A stretch of DNA of 64,000 nt from Ditylenchus dipsaci (taxonomy: Eukaryota; Nematoda; Chromadorea; Rhabditida; Anguinidae), in the NCBI GenBank assembly GCA_004194705.1, contig SADC01000400.1, positions 1 to 64,000 on the forward strand, given 5' to 3'. Shown one piece after another: positions 33,296 through 45,464 of this stretch. Under the pieces are notes generated by a model that was not told where the DNA came from, did not search any database, and saw only the letters and a list, made by a program, of their open reading frames with translations. Within the stretch, counting starts at the first letter, position 1. Each line of letters opens with the position of its first letter. A program made the translations under genes and the position numbers.

Positions 33296-35971
33296 TCACA
33301 ACTTTCAAATATGTGTGTTCCAAATTTAGTGATAAATAGTGAATAAAGGTTTTAGAAATGAAAATTATTATCCGGCCTCGGGTCCGGGCCATCATGGAAT
33401 GAACAATTTAAGGACGATTTCACGAGCCAGCGGAACACGACGAGCGACAGGACGCGGAGCTGGCGTAGGAGAATCACACTGTGCCGCCTCCATCCAGTAC
33501 AAAAAGTCTGCTCAAGAATTTGACAATAGAATTTGAAGACCTATATCTAGGCTAACTCAGAAGAAATTTTAAAAATTGTATTTGTGGCCGGCTAAACTAG
33601 CACTATTTGGGGTAGTGTAAAAATGCATTTTGTTAAGCGTTCTAAGTATTTAAAACTTTCCTGAACATTTGATAGAAACGGTTATGGGTATATATTCCGC
33701 CGCATATTTTCCCAACTAGTTGTTGATGACGGGACGGATCCCGTAATCCCGATCCCGCCAATAATTTAAACTAAAATACCGTCCCAAAATCCCGCCCGAT
33801 CATTTAAGCGAATTTTTATACAGAAGTCCCCAGAGAGGTCGTCGGCCCCTGGGCTGGAGTGTAAGGCAGTGCTTCTCCAGGTAGCGCAAACTAAAATTGA
33901 AACACATTGTTCAAGAAACTTTTTGCTTTTAACATTTATTTTGACTGTCTTGAGATTTATGAGCTTATTGTAAAATAGCGTTTTGGATATTTTAAAAAAT
34001 AAAAAACCTACACAGCCATTTTTCTTGCCTAACTAGTCTGGGCGAGAATTCCACCAACACTTCAAGGAAAGATAGACTTTGGCTTGGTATTCTTCTTTCT
34101 GGTTCTCTTGACCTCTTCAAGGTCCAAGGCATGAGATATACCGTCTCTTAAACATGTTGTGTGTGTCTTTAATTATAGTGGCTAAATTTAAAAAAGTACT
34201 TGGGATCATAGCAACTGCGTCCCGGTTCTTGACATTGTCAGGTCCAAACGATAGACCAAATCTTCTGGCCAAGTCTTTTAAGCTGCCGAACTCTTCCGAG
34301 TTTGGATCTACATATTGACTTGCTGACAGAGCCTTGAAAATAGGTAAACTTTTAGAAGTGAAGAATTCGGCGGAGCTCTCCTCATAAATATAATTTCAGC
34401 AATAAAATTCACCTCAATTCTTCATAGGAAGTTATCAGAGCCAAAATGGCGGCTTTAGCTGCTGAAACTTTGTCCAATTCTTTGCATTTTTGGAGCAAAT
34501 GCTTGAGGATGTCACCAAAGTCATTGTAGAACTGAAAAGCAAAGGCATATTGAAACTTGGAAAGCCAAAATTTTCAAAATGTTTGTTTGTAGGACCGTAG
34601 TCAAGTAGTCCCCCGAAAATCAAAGCTAGTAGCAGAATTCAGAGGTCTAAAAAGTCAGGAAACCAATGTCAGAAATCGACTCCAGCCCTCGTATAAACCG
34701 ATTTTTGTAAATTCTGTAAACTTACCTACCGACACGGCATTTACCTACTTACTAGGTGGTTTAACCAGTTTCAACAACTGTCAAAACTTATTAGTGCTAC
34801 GAAAAAGCTTTTTGTGGCACAACCACTTTTTCGTACATTTAAGCTTTTCGTAAACTAAATCGACTTAAACCCAACTTATTGACCTACACTTAGTGACATC
34901 CCCACCTCACATGCAAAACGAATTTGATGCTGTGGGGGGGGGGGATATACTCACTCATATCACTCACTCAACGAACGTTTTTTACCTCCCGCCATATGCA
35001 CATACCTTGGTATAGTGTCTGAGCACCAGAGAGGCATCGATCACAGGCAACACACCGTGGATTATAAGCTTGCAGTACTGGCCAAGCAGATTCCTCCTTT
35101 GTACATTAACTGGATCTGGGTGTGTTGGTCCATGTTTTGGACTGGAAAAAAATTCTTGGATTATTTAGTTGTCTAGTGATATATTTTACCAATTTGACTT
35201 ACAACTTTCCTCTTCCTGGGATACAAAGCAGTTATCCACCACAAATGAAATGATCCTGTGAGTAGACTCAGCATCCAGTTTGACTTGAAGGACTGTAAAG
35301 CTCATGTTCAGGAAAATCAGCCGCCAACTTGCTGTTGAACATGATCAGAGCATCGCAAGGCACAAGTAGGCCTGCAATTTTACGGTATATGCTCGTTTTG
35401 TGAGTAGCACAGTTTTGGCATTTTTCGGCGGAGAATCGGAAAAGTCGCAGAATCAGACAGCGCATCCCGAAATCAAGAGGGTCAAGAACGCACACTCCTC
35501 AAAATTTTAAGTACCAAAAACTGGTTAACAACATAATGGCACTGTTGGCATATACAGTATTTTATTAAATTATAATGTTGCACCACAGCCCAGCTAAAAG
35601 CTTTTTAAGCGTGAAACAGGCTAGCTGAGCACGAATTTTGCGACCTATCGAGCTAAGAACCCTGCAAGTTTCTAGGGTGCGCCAAACTTGATTCAATAGC
35701 AAATGTTGATCTATCTTGAAAATACATGGTCCTCCCACAATTTTGGAACACATCTGAAAATTTATATTTTAAAAAACCGCATTTTGGCAAACGGCATTTT
35801 TAGGCGTGCGGTTGCTTGCAGATGAATTTTACGTCGATTTGGATGCATTCAAATTCAATGGTGTTTTTCATACTCAAGCAAGCTTTATTTATTTCTGCTG
35901 GCTTGTTGTTTGTTAGTGAAGTTACGGTCGGTCTATTTTCGACCCTGGTTTTAGGCAATCTAGTCAGGCTA

Positions 35972-36174
35972 CAGTCTACTCTCGTTAAACTGGCACTCCA
36001 ATAAACTGGCACCCTCGATAAACTGGCACTTTGAAAAAGCCCTATTTGGCTGGCCGACAGAGAAATTAGGCAAAGTAACATCCCACTAAACTGGCACCCC
36101 CGATAAACTGGCACCCCGATAAACTGGCACCCCAGGCTGGTCCCCAGGGGTGCCAGTTTATCGAGAGTAGACTG
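35972..36174. repeat. Pogo/Tigger-like short element, block A2
   Basis: A twin of the 23,876-24,077 element, with ends CAGTCTACTCTCG and CGAGAGTAGACTG, TA flanks and repeated AAACTGGCACC words. The right arm reads GGTCCCCAGGGGTGCC, one C longer than A1. Confidence 0.7.
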
Positions 36175-36259
36175 TATATGTATCATAAAAGCTTGACATT
36201 TTAATTTTAGTTGAAAGCTTGATTTGCTCTTGAAAGTATTCCGTTCAAAAAGTAGCAAG

Positions 36260-37037
36260 ATGTTGATGCCAAAAGCTGACCGAAAGAAGATCTACGAGCA
36301 TTTGTTCGAGGACGGCGTCTGCATCGCTAAGCAGGACTACAATCTGAAGTCGCATCCCGAAATCAAGGGCGTCAAGAACCTCTATGTCATCAAAGCTTTG
36401 AAGGTTGGGTTTTCACTTTTTGGTTTGTCAGTTTTACGCTGTAAACATCGGGAATATTTACCAAACCTTGTACGACCATCATTTGATCAAGGCATGACTG
36501 TTACCGAACATAGAAGACTTGTAATATAAGCGTGGAAGTGTGTGCCCAAGACTTCTGGTTTATTTGCAAGCAACATTTCAACACATATTTCATTCCAATA
36601 TGCACTTTCTATTGTCTACGTCTGTTCTATCATTTCCTTGTTTACAGAGTCTGGTATCGCGTGGTCTAGTCAAGGAGCAATTCGCATGGCGCCATTACTA
36701 CTTTTTCTTGAATGCTGACGGTATTGCCTATCTTCGTGAACAGCTCGGCCTTCCTGAAGATGTCTTTCCAGCTACGCACAGAGTTAAGGTTGAGCAGTCG
36801 AAGTCAGGCATGCCGGAAAGGGAGGTCGTGGTAAGTTATTTTTTGTGTACAGCGAACAAATTAATTACACCGCTTATTAGGTTATGGAAGATCGGAGTCT
36901 GATCGCGCTGGCTATCGTCAAACCGACAAGGTGGCTGAGCTGGGCCGGGTGCTGTCCCTGTGACTGGACATCGTGGTGGCTTTGGACGCGGCGGTGGAGA
37001 GAATGCTTCCCAGCAAGAAGAGCAAGTGCCGCAGTGA
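36260..37037 (+). CDS. RPS10: 40S ribosomal protein eS10, copy A2 (two small indels)
   Basis: Exons: 36,260-36,403, 36,648-36,830 and 36,881-37,037. Exon 1 is identical in sense to the other copies. Exon 2 keeps the full GATGTCTTTCC and so reads on through [17 protein letters not shown], as expected for eS10. It then lacks one A (GAAAGGG against GAAAAGGG in A1 and A3), which shifts frame before the splice site. Exon 3 lacks one base in GCTGAGCTGGG. The faults are complementary to those of A1 and A3, so the three copies together support one normal gene. An AATAAA lies at 37,104. It is nested in the STAG intron, antisense. Confidence 0.85.
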
Positions 37038-38062
37038 TGTCCAATTCTTGAGAAAAAGTATTCTGCTGGAACTCTTACGTGCGTCCTTGTTTTTGTCGTT
37101 GAGAATAAATTATGTTGAAATCAATTCTTGTTTGACACTTCTGATCGAGAAATTTTCTTGTCATTCTGGGTGCATATTCGTTTCGCTAGTCTTTTTCAGG
37201 GATGGCGATTTAGCTGATTAGACACACGTCAAACGTTTTGTATTAACAAAAGTTAGAGACGGCGCTTCAGCTTTTTAGTTGCTCAGTGCCTTATTATTTT
37301 ATCGCATTGTAAGTTCGTGATGTCTGTTATGCAACATTTTGCAGCTTTTAATGTCACAGTTTTTTCTTCTGGTATGACAGCGTCAAAAGAGGATACTTCA
37401 TACAGAATGTGTTTTTCTCTGTTATAGCAAGAACCGCGGAACTCTTCTGTGTGACTGTAAAACCATTTTGCAAAGTATGTATTCTACAATAATTATGTAG
37501 TGTGGGTTTCACAAAAATTATAATCTTATAAGATTTTTTGGAAGTCGCTGATACAATATATCCCATCCTTTGTTGAAAGCTTTTCCATCTTTTCAGATCA
37601 AAAACCAATTTTTAAACATTAAATCGTGTAAGTATTATTAAATATTACATTTTCCACTCCAGCAGCACCATCTCCCAGAATTACTTGAGTGCACATGAGA
37701 AATTGATCTCTTCTTTTTTTCAGCTTCCTGATTCCCTCCTTAATACGTTTTTATTGTCATTATCAGTCTAGAAACTCAGCATTTATCAGCCTACTTCATT
37801 GAAGTCCTGATGTAAAGCCACGTGCTTCAGCTCCCAAACCAGGTTTTGGTATAACAAAAGCACCCCTTTTTCAGCTAGATCTGCCGACTGGAACTTGTGG
37901 GAATTGTTGAGCAGGTTCAGAGTCATGTCCCAGATATCCCATTTTCGAATGTCAATGGCGCTAAATTGATTAGAATTTTTAAGTAGGGATCATTTGAAAG
38001 ATGGTGGGGTGAAATAGTTCTACACACATGGAATGGTAGGCCAAAGGTGAGGCCCCTAAACG

Positions 38063-38668
38063 GGGTGCACTACGTTTCACCGTCCTATTTTCACCGTCCC
38101 TATTTTCACCGTTCACTATTTTCACCGTCACTGTTCTCACCGTCACTATTTTCACCGTCACCTATTTTCACCGTCACTATTTTCACCGTTCACTAAATTC
38201 ATCGTCAGCACTTCAGGACCGCTTTTTAGATCTAAATTTTTCTAAAATTTTAACAGTCTTGGTACCAAATTGTAGCCCTGAATGTCACCTACATTTTGGT
38301 ACTACAAATTCTGCAAAAATAAAAAAAATTTAGAACTAAACTTTAGAAGGCGTTCAATCTCACACTTTTTATCACGGTAGAACGCAGGGTGAGCGTCTTT
38401 TATAGTTTAGAACTAAAATGTTTCGTTTTTTTAGAAATTGATATACCAAAATGTAGCTGACATTCAGGGCTACAATTTGGTGCCAAAACTTTTAAAAATT
38501 TCGAAAAATTCAGACCTAAAAAGCGGTCCTAAAATGCTGACGGTGAATTTAGTGAACGGTGAAAATAGTGACGGTGAAAATAGGTGACGGTGAAAATAGT
38601 GACGGTGGAATTAGTGACGGTGAAAATAGTGAACGGTGAAAATAGGGACGGTGAAACGTAGTGCACCC
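38063..38668. repeat. hAT-like fold-back element, GACGGTGAAAATAG words (A2)
   Basis: A twin of 25,964-26,569 with the same CCTAAACG flanks and the same inverse ends. It differs by single bases. The chance frame across its left arm, [16 protein letters not shown], is an artefact of the repeated word. Confidence 0.75.
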
Positions 38669-40433
38669 CCTAAACGAGCCCTCTAAAATACTGAAACTTA
38701 CGCGAAAAGGGCAGTCATTTTGCGGTAGCTAGCCAGTAAAGAAGCTTCGTCCTCCTCGTCCAGCCTGTCCTCTTCCTCCTCTACAAAACGCTGCATGCCT
38801 TGTCGTAACTGGAGAGCAACTCCATCCACAAGCCTGAGTCTAGCAGGTTCGGTTTGCTGAGCTACGGCTACATTAGTGGCGAAGTGCTGAATTATTTTGG
38901 CGACGTTCCTGAGAATCTCGTCATCTGCATGCTGTTCCACAATCCTGTCTAGCATTAGCATCATTTCTTCCAGGTGCTGAAATAAATAGGACATGAAACA
39001 ATATTGAGATCAAAATTAAGGGAAGTTGAAAAATACCAATCCCAGACGAGCATTTGGATACATCTCCATTTGGAAGAACACAGGAATGGAAGTTAGGTTG
39101 GAGATTTTGGCTTGGTCAGCAATGAACTGCAAAATAATAATAATGTGATTTGCGGTGAAACATCAACGTCACAATTGAAAATCATGTCAAATTTAGGGTA
39201 AAAATTTGATCAATTTAAACAGGGTCGAATTTTTTGGATTTTGTATTTTTTTGTAAATTATTTTGAGAAAAAAGTAACTTATTTGATTAAATAGGTAGAG
39301 CTATAGTCGGGTACCTTTTTTCGGAAAAACAAACTCGAAAACCGTGAAATTTTCAGGCTTCAAGTCTGGATCAGGGTATCCGACTCAAAAATTTCAGGTA
39401 CTTGACAATCCTAAACACATTGCTTATAAATTCAGATTTCACATTTTTCATTTAGCTAGTTCTACTTTGGATATTTAACAAACTGTTAGGTAAGTGAAAT
39501 AACTGTTTTAAGCAAAAATGTCAAAGATTTACCCTAGCTAACAATTTAGGTGGAGCAGGTATGAAGACTTCCGAGATTCTGGCCCTCTCTTCCACAAGGT
39601 ATCGGGCATCTTTGGTTGAGGCCACAGGTCCTCTTTTAGGGTTTGTCCGGCCGATGGGATTTTCTCCGGTGGCTGCTTGCTTGACTGCACAACACATGAT
39701 CTCAATCAGCTCTGTGTCATAGCGATCGGCTAAAGCATCAAGGTACATCTCTTCCATTAAACTCTGACTTACAGTCATCATTTAGTAGCATATCCACCAT
39801 GGTCGGCCAGTCTTTCAGCATCGGGTTGATGTCAATCAAAGCATCCACCAAAAAGGCTGCATGGTTGTGCACCTCACCCTCAATAAAAAAGGTGACCAGA
39901 TCGAAGAGCAATTGCCGACTCTCTTGCACGTTCAGGTGGGCGACTTGAGGATCGTACTGAGAGTTGGCCTGGGTGAATACCTTGGTGTTCAGAAACTCGC
40001 CGGCGGCTAGAGCTAGCGCACGATTGGTACAATAGACAATCTCGTACATTGGCACGCAGTCTTTGAGTTCCAACAGGTTGGGAAAAGCCCTGAAAATTAA
40101 GTGATATAGGGATGAATTCTTACGGTTTGTAGTAATCAAGGATGAGAATTTGAGAAGCTGCCCGTTTTAATACGTTTTTTGGTCAAGCCCGGGTGTTAAT
40201 GAGGTGACTGGTGACTGCAAATTAGTTATGGCGGCTGTTTGTGGTCACAATTAGTAGCAAGTGGCCACAGTCAATGGCCACATGGCTCGCCGATCGCCAC
40301 AGCTAATGTTTGATTTTAATGGAATTTTCACCGAGGTGACTACCCATTGGGTGTTGCTATGACTGAATCACTAAATTACCGCAGACAGTATGCTCATTAT
40401 GACCCGGCCTTGCGCAGATAAGCGAAAATATCT

Positions 40434-40671
40434 TAAAGGGCCATTGCCACCTGTTTTGATTTGTCCCCCGCCAATTCAAATTTTTCGCCTAATCATTGAA
40501 CTTCTGTACAGATTTTTCAACTTGGTTTTTAACAAAACAAGGCCTAGAATTTAATTTTAGGTATAGTTTTGTTAGAAACCAAGTTAAAAAAACGTACAGA
40601 AGTTCAATGATTAGGAAAAAAATTTGAATTGGCGGGGGACAACCGTTGTCGGGACGGTAATGGCCCTTTAA
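40434..40671. repeat. AAAGGGCCATTGCC short element (A2)
   Basis: A twin of 28,331-28,565 in the same STAG intron. Single-base length differences occur in the C and T runs. The half copy near 42,127-42,180 reads ACAACGGTTGTCCCCGCC. Confidence 0.65.
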
Positions 40672-41833
40672 GGGTCCGAATTTTCAAACAAAATTTTGAA
40701 AAATCAGCTTATCAGGGGACCTTCAAAAGTGTTATTTTTCAAAAACCTCAGGGAAAGATTATTTTTGCAGATTCCTGTAGAGCTCCCCGAAGTTATATAA
40801 CGAAGTGCTGCCTCTTTTTTCAAAAGCCCGTTACGGCCATCTGCCGGAACCTTTGCCCAAATTTGCGAAAAAATCTCTTACTGAGGTCTTTGAAAAATAA
40901 TACTTCTGAAGGTTCCCTGCTTAGTTGCTGAGATATGAACAAAGCCAACCATGATGTCGGTTATTATCTGACTCTTGCTTGATAACTAAGATACTTTTAA
41001 AAATTATTACGTAACTTTGGTTCTTGGAGTGCTTTTGGCCATTAGAATTATTTCATGGAACAATATTTTCGAAAAATGTACTAGGATCCCACTTTTGTCT
41101 TATTTATAGAACAGGGTTGCCAAATCTGATATCGCTAGCTCAGAATAACCTTTTTTGTTTTCAAAATTCTGATCCCCGACTTTACTAACGGTTTGTTTTG
41201 CAGTCCTTACCTGTATATAAAAGTCATTAGCTGACAAGACTTAATAGCCACTTCAGTGTCACTGTCCATAACCATGCTGACCAGACGGTCCTTGAACTTG
41301 TTGGTGAATAGTTCTAACTTGTTGATGAGATCATGGTGGCCGTACAGGGTCAGCAGTGAGGTGATGCATTTGAGGCGCACATCAGCAAACTAAATTTTTT
41401 ATTAATAAAAATTATCGATTTTAGTCTCCAGCTAAATACTTAGGCATGTTTATTGTTAAAAAGTGTGTGACTAAGAATGTCCGATATTTGAGAGGCATAA
41501 TCATCAATTACTAACATCGTTTTTGCCAGCTAATAACAAGTCCAGCCTCTCACTAGTGCCCATTTGCCGGAGCTTCGCTTTTTCGGTCTCCACTTGGATG
41601 GCGTTCTTTTCTTTGAGTCTCACCAAGTCGACGACCACCTCTACGATGGCTGAGGAAAACTTCATGGCTGAAATTTGAATAGTTTCAGTCTATTCTCGAA
41701 TGCTTCGTGAAACACGGTATTGTCAACCCAATGAGAAATTTTGGTCTTTCATTGTGAATGATCTCGATTTGATTTTGTAAGTTCTTATTCCCGAAGAAAA
41801 AAAATAAATATCAAATTCGTAAAATGGTAGATG

Positions 41834-41975
41834 TAGGGTTGTCGAGCCGAAGGCTCGAAATCGAACTTCGTCTCGAAAGTTCGATTTTTTTCGAACTTCG
41901 ACGCGAGCCGAAGGCTCTAAACTTTCGAGCTGCTTCGAGCCGAAGGCTCGAAAATTCGAAGGCTCGACAACCCTA
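41834..41975. repeat. hAT-like short element, TCGAGCCGAAGGCTCGA words (A2)
   Basis: A twin of 29,718-29,859 with the same TAGGGTTGT end, CAACCCTA end and TAGATG flanks. Confidence 0.6.
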
Positions 41976-42383
41976 GTTAGATGCAACCTCTATATAAAAC
42001 GAAGACAATACATAAATTGCTTAAAAGTAAATGTGGCAAAAGGCCGTTGGTAGGTTTTTTGGACATTTTTTCATATTCGCACCTATTTTCTGTTTTTTCC
42101 CGGTAATTTTGATTTTGTTCTTTCATTAAAGGGCCATTGCCGTCCCCGACAACGGTTGTCCCCGCCAATTCAAATTTTTTTCTTTATCGTTGGATTTACG
42201 TACGAGATCAAAAGTTGTAATTTTTAAAGCTAATATATCGGCGCGTAATATTATAAACATTTAGCATATTTTCGAACAGCTTCGCAACACGACCCGTCAA
42301 AACTTGAATTTCATAGCACTAGAGAACTTTCGTGCCAAGACCAATTTCCAAAAAATAATTGATTTCATTTTTTTTCTTTTCTG

Positions 42384-44167
42384 GACCCGTAGCAAATATC
42401 GATTTAGCAATTAGAATTTAGAGTTTAGCATGATAAAGTCTAAACTCTAAATTGGCGGAAAATTAGTGGTAGCAAATATCGCTGTCTAAATTCCACTTTA
42501 AAAGTAGTGTCTAAATATTTAGAGTTTGGTAGCAAATATAATTAGACTCTAAAAAGTAGACTCTACTTTTTTTAGACCTCTACTTTTCGCAGCAAATATC
42601 GAGTCTAAATTCCACTTTCGGTAGCAAATATACGCACTAAACTCTAAATTTTTACAGTAAAAAAGTGGGGCGGTAGGGGGCTGTCTAAATTTATTTAGAC
42701 TCAACTTCTTGGCTGTTTTCGGTCTATTTTTTACCTTGTTGACCTACTTTTTGATATTTATGTTCCTATACCAACTTTCATCGCTCTTTCTTGTCATATT
42801 TGTTTTCCCGTTGCTCGCGTATTTTTTCGACGAAAAAACGATTTAGAAAAATAACCATTTATGAGCCAGCGATCAATTTCCAACTGTGTGAAGTGTTTCT
42901 GTGCGACTCTGGCTTTGAAGGCAAACTAATACATCTATATGCCCGCAACTCAAGCGGTTTGTTCTTTTTTCTACTCTTTTGGCATTGTTAACTTTATTTT
43001 ACAGGAGATTGCCAAGGAGCAGCGGATGTTCTACGGAATTGCTGGATTTCCGTACGTGGTGGGGCTTATCGATGGAACGCACATCCACATCCAAGCACCG
43101 AATCAGGAGGTTGAGAGGGACTACGTTAACAGAAAGAATAGGCATGCAATCAATGTTCAGGTGCTTTTCGATTTATTCTTTGACCTTCAACCCATACTCC
43201 TGGTCCCTTTTAGGTGGTCGTCAACTCAGAGGGACAGTTCACAAACGTGGTCGCGAAGCATCCTGGTTGCGCACATGATTCTCATATTCTTCGCTCGAGC
43301 CTTCTGTGGATGCTTCCAGAATAATGTAATCGGTGGTTCGCTCTTGGGTGATTCAGGCTATCCGTGTAAGAAATGGCTCATGACTCCTTTCCTCAGACCG
43401 TCAACTGCAAGTGAGATGAAATCGATAATATTAAATGTTTACAAATTCATCACGTTAATGATCATCTTTCATATATAACAAGGCGCACAAGAGAACTAGG
43501 GTCTGTGTGGCGCAGAGGATTGGGCAGTGGAAGCGTCGTTTCGCGATTCTTCACAGTGAAGTTCGTCTCAGTCTAGAGCATTTGGCTGATGTGGTCCTCT
43601 CAACATGCGTGTTGCACAACCTGGCCGTGGAGCTGCGTATGCCTGAGCCTGAAGAGGAGGAGGAATACGAAGATGAGCAGCCGGATCTGGAACTCTACCA
43701 AGGACGTCAAATTACTGGGGTTCAAGAGAGAAATCGAATTGTGCGTGAATATTTTTGATGTAGTTAGATTGAATAAAACGAGGCCAGAGGAAGAGTGGAA
43801 TGGTGATTGAAAGGCAGGAATTGTTTCGACGTTTAGACTAGATATTTATAGAAGAGATGTTTTTGGTGAACATGAACTTGTTGATTGGTGATTTAAAATA
43901 ACAAAGAGGAAGAAACATTAGATCGCGATATTTTCTACGACTAAATATTTAGAGTTTAGCATCCCATTTGCTAAAGGCTAAAGTCTAATTCGATATTTGC
44001 TCCGAGTAAATATTTAGAGTTTGGCCAGCTAAATTCTACTTCTTTATTTGCTACCGAGAAAGTAGCGTCTAAATATTTAGAGTTTAGATTTCTATATTTG
44101 CTACCGATTTGCCACTTTTATTTAGTGACTAAATATTTAGACACTAAATCGATATTTGCTACGGGTC
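42384..44167 (+). mobile_element. PIF/Harbinger DNA transposon, recent insertion in A2
   Basis: The terminal inverted repeats are 24 bp and perfect, starting GACCCGTAGCAAATATCGAT. The flanks at 42,381-42,383 and 44,168-44,170 are both CTG, a 3-bp target duplication as expected for PIF/Harbinger. A1 has the uninterrupted site TTTCTGGTCGG at 30,261-30,270. Subterminal regions on both sides repeat GTAGCAAATAT and TAAATATTTAGAGTTTAG in both orientations, like transposase-binding arrays. The interior encodes a HARBI1-like nuclease that is now broken. No separate Myb-like partner gene was seen. Confidence 0.9.
43005..43758 (+). pseudogene. Harbinger transposase (HARBI1-like DDE nuclease), broken
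   Basis: Exon-like pieces: 43,005-43,160, 43,214-43,410 and 43,483-43,758, with GT..AG introns between. The first has PYVVGLIDGTHIHIQAP, carrying the first catalytic aspartate, then NRKNRHAINVQ. The second continues VVVNSEGQFTNVVAKHPGCA and HDSHILRSS, then needs a one-base shift near 43,305-43,312 to reach LLGDSGYPCKKWLMTPFL, which has the second aspartate. The third has KRTRVCVAQRIGQWKRRF. At the place where the family has glutamate (R..VIE.AFG.LK), alanine is found. CVLHNLAVELRMPEPEEEEE follows. The frameshift and the missing glutamate indicate an inactive enzyme. The N-terminal region before 43,005 is degraded or not recognised. Confidence 0.85.
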
Positions 44168-44325
44168 CTGGTCGGAAATTTCTCTTATCGCTGTAACTAT
44201 TGTAGCATTTGGTCTCAAAAAATTTGATGCATTCTCAGTTTTCGAATGATACCTATGTTTATTTCAAATTTTCTATGTTTAAATGAAAGAATTTTAACAA
44301 TAACCTGAATTTTAACCTGAAGCAC

Positions 44326-44448
44326 CTTGTGCAAACCAACTTCTCCAAGTCCCCTCTCCGTCTCGTCACACGCCTTAGGATCAATTACACCCAGGGTGGC
44401 CAGAGCTTCCCACTTACGGATGATGGACAGCCGCAAGCCATGCTTACG
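44326..44448 (-). CDS. Unassigned exon between STAG and eS7 (A2)
   Basis: This is 123 nt in frame (41 codons) with an AG acceptor at its start and a GTGCTT donor at its end. It reads RKHGLRLSIIRKWEALATLG and then VIDPKACDETERG. Strong codon-like composition and conservation in A1 suggest a real exon. I do not recognise the protein. Upstream, 44,450-44,570 is open in one frame (VELLYSKSASTAIILQKCAF), but its splicing to this exon is unclear. It could be an exon of a separate small gene or of the gene at whose 5' side it lies. Confidence 0.4.
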
Positions 44449-44638
44449 CTAAGCCATAATATAGAAGAAGTACCGCAATGGTGGTCCAGCCAGAAAATGC
44501 ACACTTTTGCAGGATTATTGCCGTACTTGCGGACTTGCTATACAAGAGCTCAACAGACATGCTTATCCCTTTCCCCATCTTATTTTTTATATGAAAAAGA
44601 AGATAAAGGTAAGGAATCACCGGGCAGGTGTTTGCATA

Positions 44639-44877
44639 CCGTATTATCTCTAATAAGCCCCACCCCTCGTTCAAAATCGTGTTTTTGTCATTGTGTTTTT
44701 GACCTATTTTTTAGAGACTTCTTCCAAGCAAGTTACCACTCATTTTGTAGCTAGTGAGATGAGCTACAAAATGAGTGGTAACTTGCCTGGAAGAATTCTC
44801 TAAAAAATAGGTCAAAAACACAATGCCACAAACACGATTTTGAACGAGCGGGGTGGGGTCTTATTAGAGATAATACG
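44639..44877. repeat. CCGTATTTTCTC-type element, fully palindromic form (A2)
   Basis: The A2 twin of 30,721-30,959, virtually identical, and a relative of 1,800-2,030. Inverse halves meet near 44,760 at TAGCTAGTGAGATGAGCTA. Confidence 0.7.
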
Positions 44878-45464
44878 TGAAAGTCCATATACAAGCAGAC
44901 TGAACCCGGGTCTTGAAAAAGCAATATCCGAAAATTTCCTGTTTCTTAGTAAGTTTTACGAATTTTTGAATTAAAAAAAATTTACTACGCGATATTCCCA
45001 CAATAAAACGTATCTTATTCAGGCATGTGCAAATCATTTTAACAAGATTGTTTGAAATTATGGCGGTTGGTATCCCAAAATTTTCGGCGTATTATAATTA
45101 GTTTTTTCGATCTGTTTGATTAAGGGCATCCATTGACCTGACGTACAGTTGGCAAAAAAGCCAGTTAACTGCGGCTAACAACTGTACACCAGACATTTTG
45201 ATGCATACTTGGTCAAGACCGTTCCGCGACTGGCCATCTACAGCAACGCTCAGGACGCCCCCACTCGCTATCACAATAAAAGGCTCCACAATTATTAGCA
45301 AACCGAAAAATTTGTAAAACCTCAAACTTTTCATAGTATGTAACTTAGAATTTAAGGCACGGCTGGCCGAATAAAATCTATCACTAACACAAACAGGTAC
45401 TGGAACACAACAATTTATATGGAACACTACATCTTCTAACAAGTGTCACACACATAACAGCAAT

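Larger units (their letters stand above)
21157..33805. repeat. Duplicated block A, copy 1
   Basis: This copy holds STAG, eS10, an unassigned exon and eS7. It matches 33,806-47,755 (A2) and, from its left end, 54,958-64,000 (A3) at very high identity. A1 and A2 are direct tandem neighbours. Their junction, near 33,805, lies where a CCCGATCCCG repeat meets the last STAG exon. A1 is the copy with the most single-base losses in homopolymers. Confidence 0.9.
33800..41667 (-). pseudogene. STAG: Cohesin subunit SA/STAG, broken copy (A2)
   Basis: Minus-strand exons: 41,516-41,667; 41,211-41,389; about 39,773-40,089; 39,533-39,763; 39,037-39,126; 38,702-38,976; 37,795-37,960; 35,203-35,371; 35,006-35,141; 34,413-34,531; 34,200-34,332; 34,012-34,104; 33,800-33,890. 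The first seven are in frame and match A3. The exons at 34,413, 35,006 and 35,203 are one to three bases short, which breaks frame in the C-terminal part. The last exon is cut by the A1/A2 junction after YKNSL and reaches a chance stop (K, then TGA). As in A1, 275 bp of the STAG domain are missing between the first two exons listed. This copy is not expected to give a full protein. Confidence 0.8.

Noticed and set aside
33103..33395. Overlapping Gly/Tyr/Ile-rich and Pro/Ile-rich frames on both strands, and their twins near 47.1 kb
   Set aside because: They are readings of the GGGGGATATATGCTG tandem array. Frame and length change with unit number, and A1 and A2 differ.
45098..45442. A 114-codon minus-strand frame just downstream of eS7
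   Set aside because: It overlaps the eS7 3' flank, shows no family resemblance, and is broken in the A1 copy.
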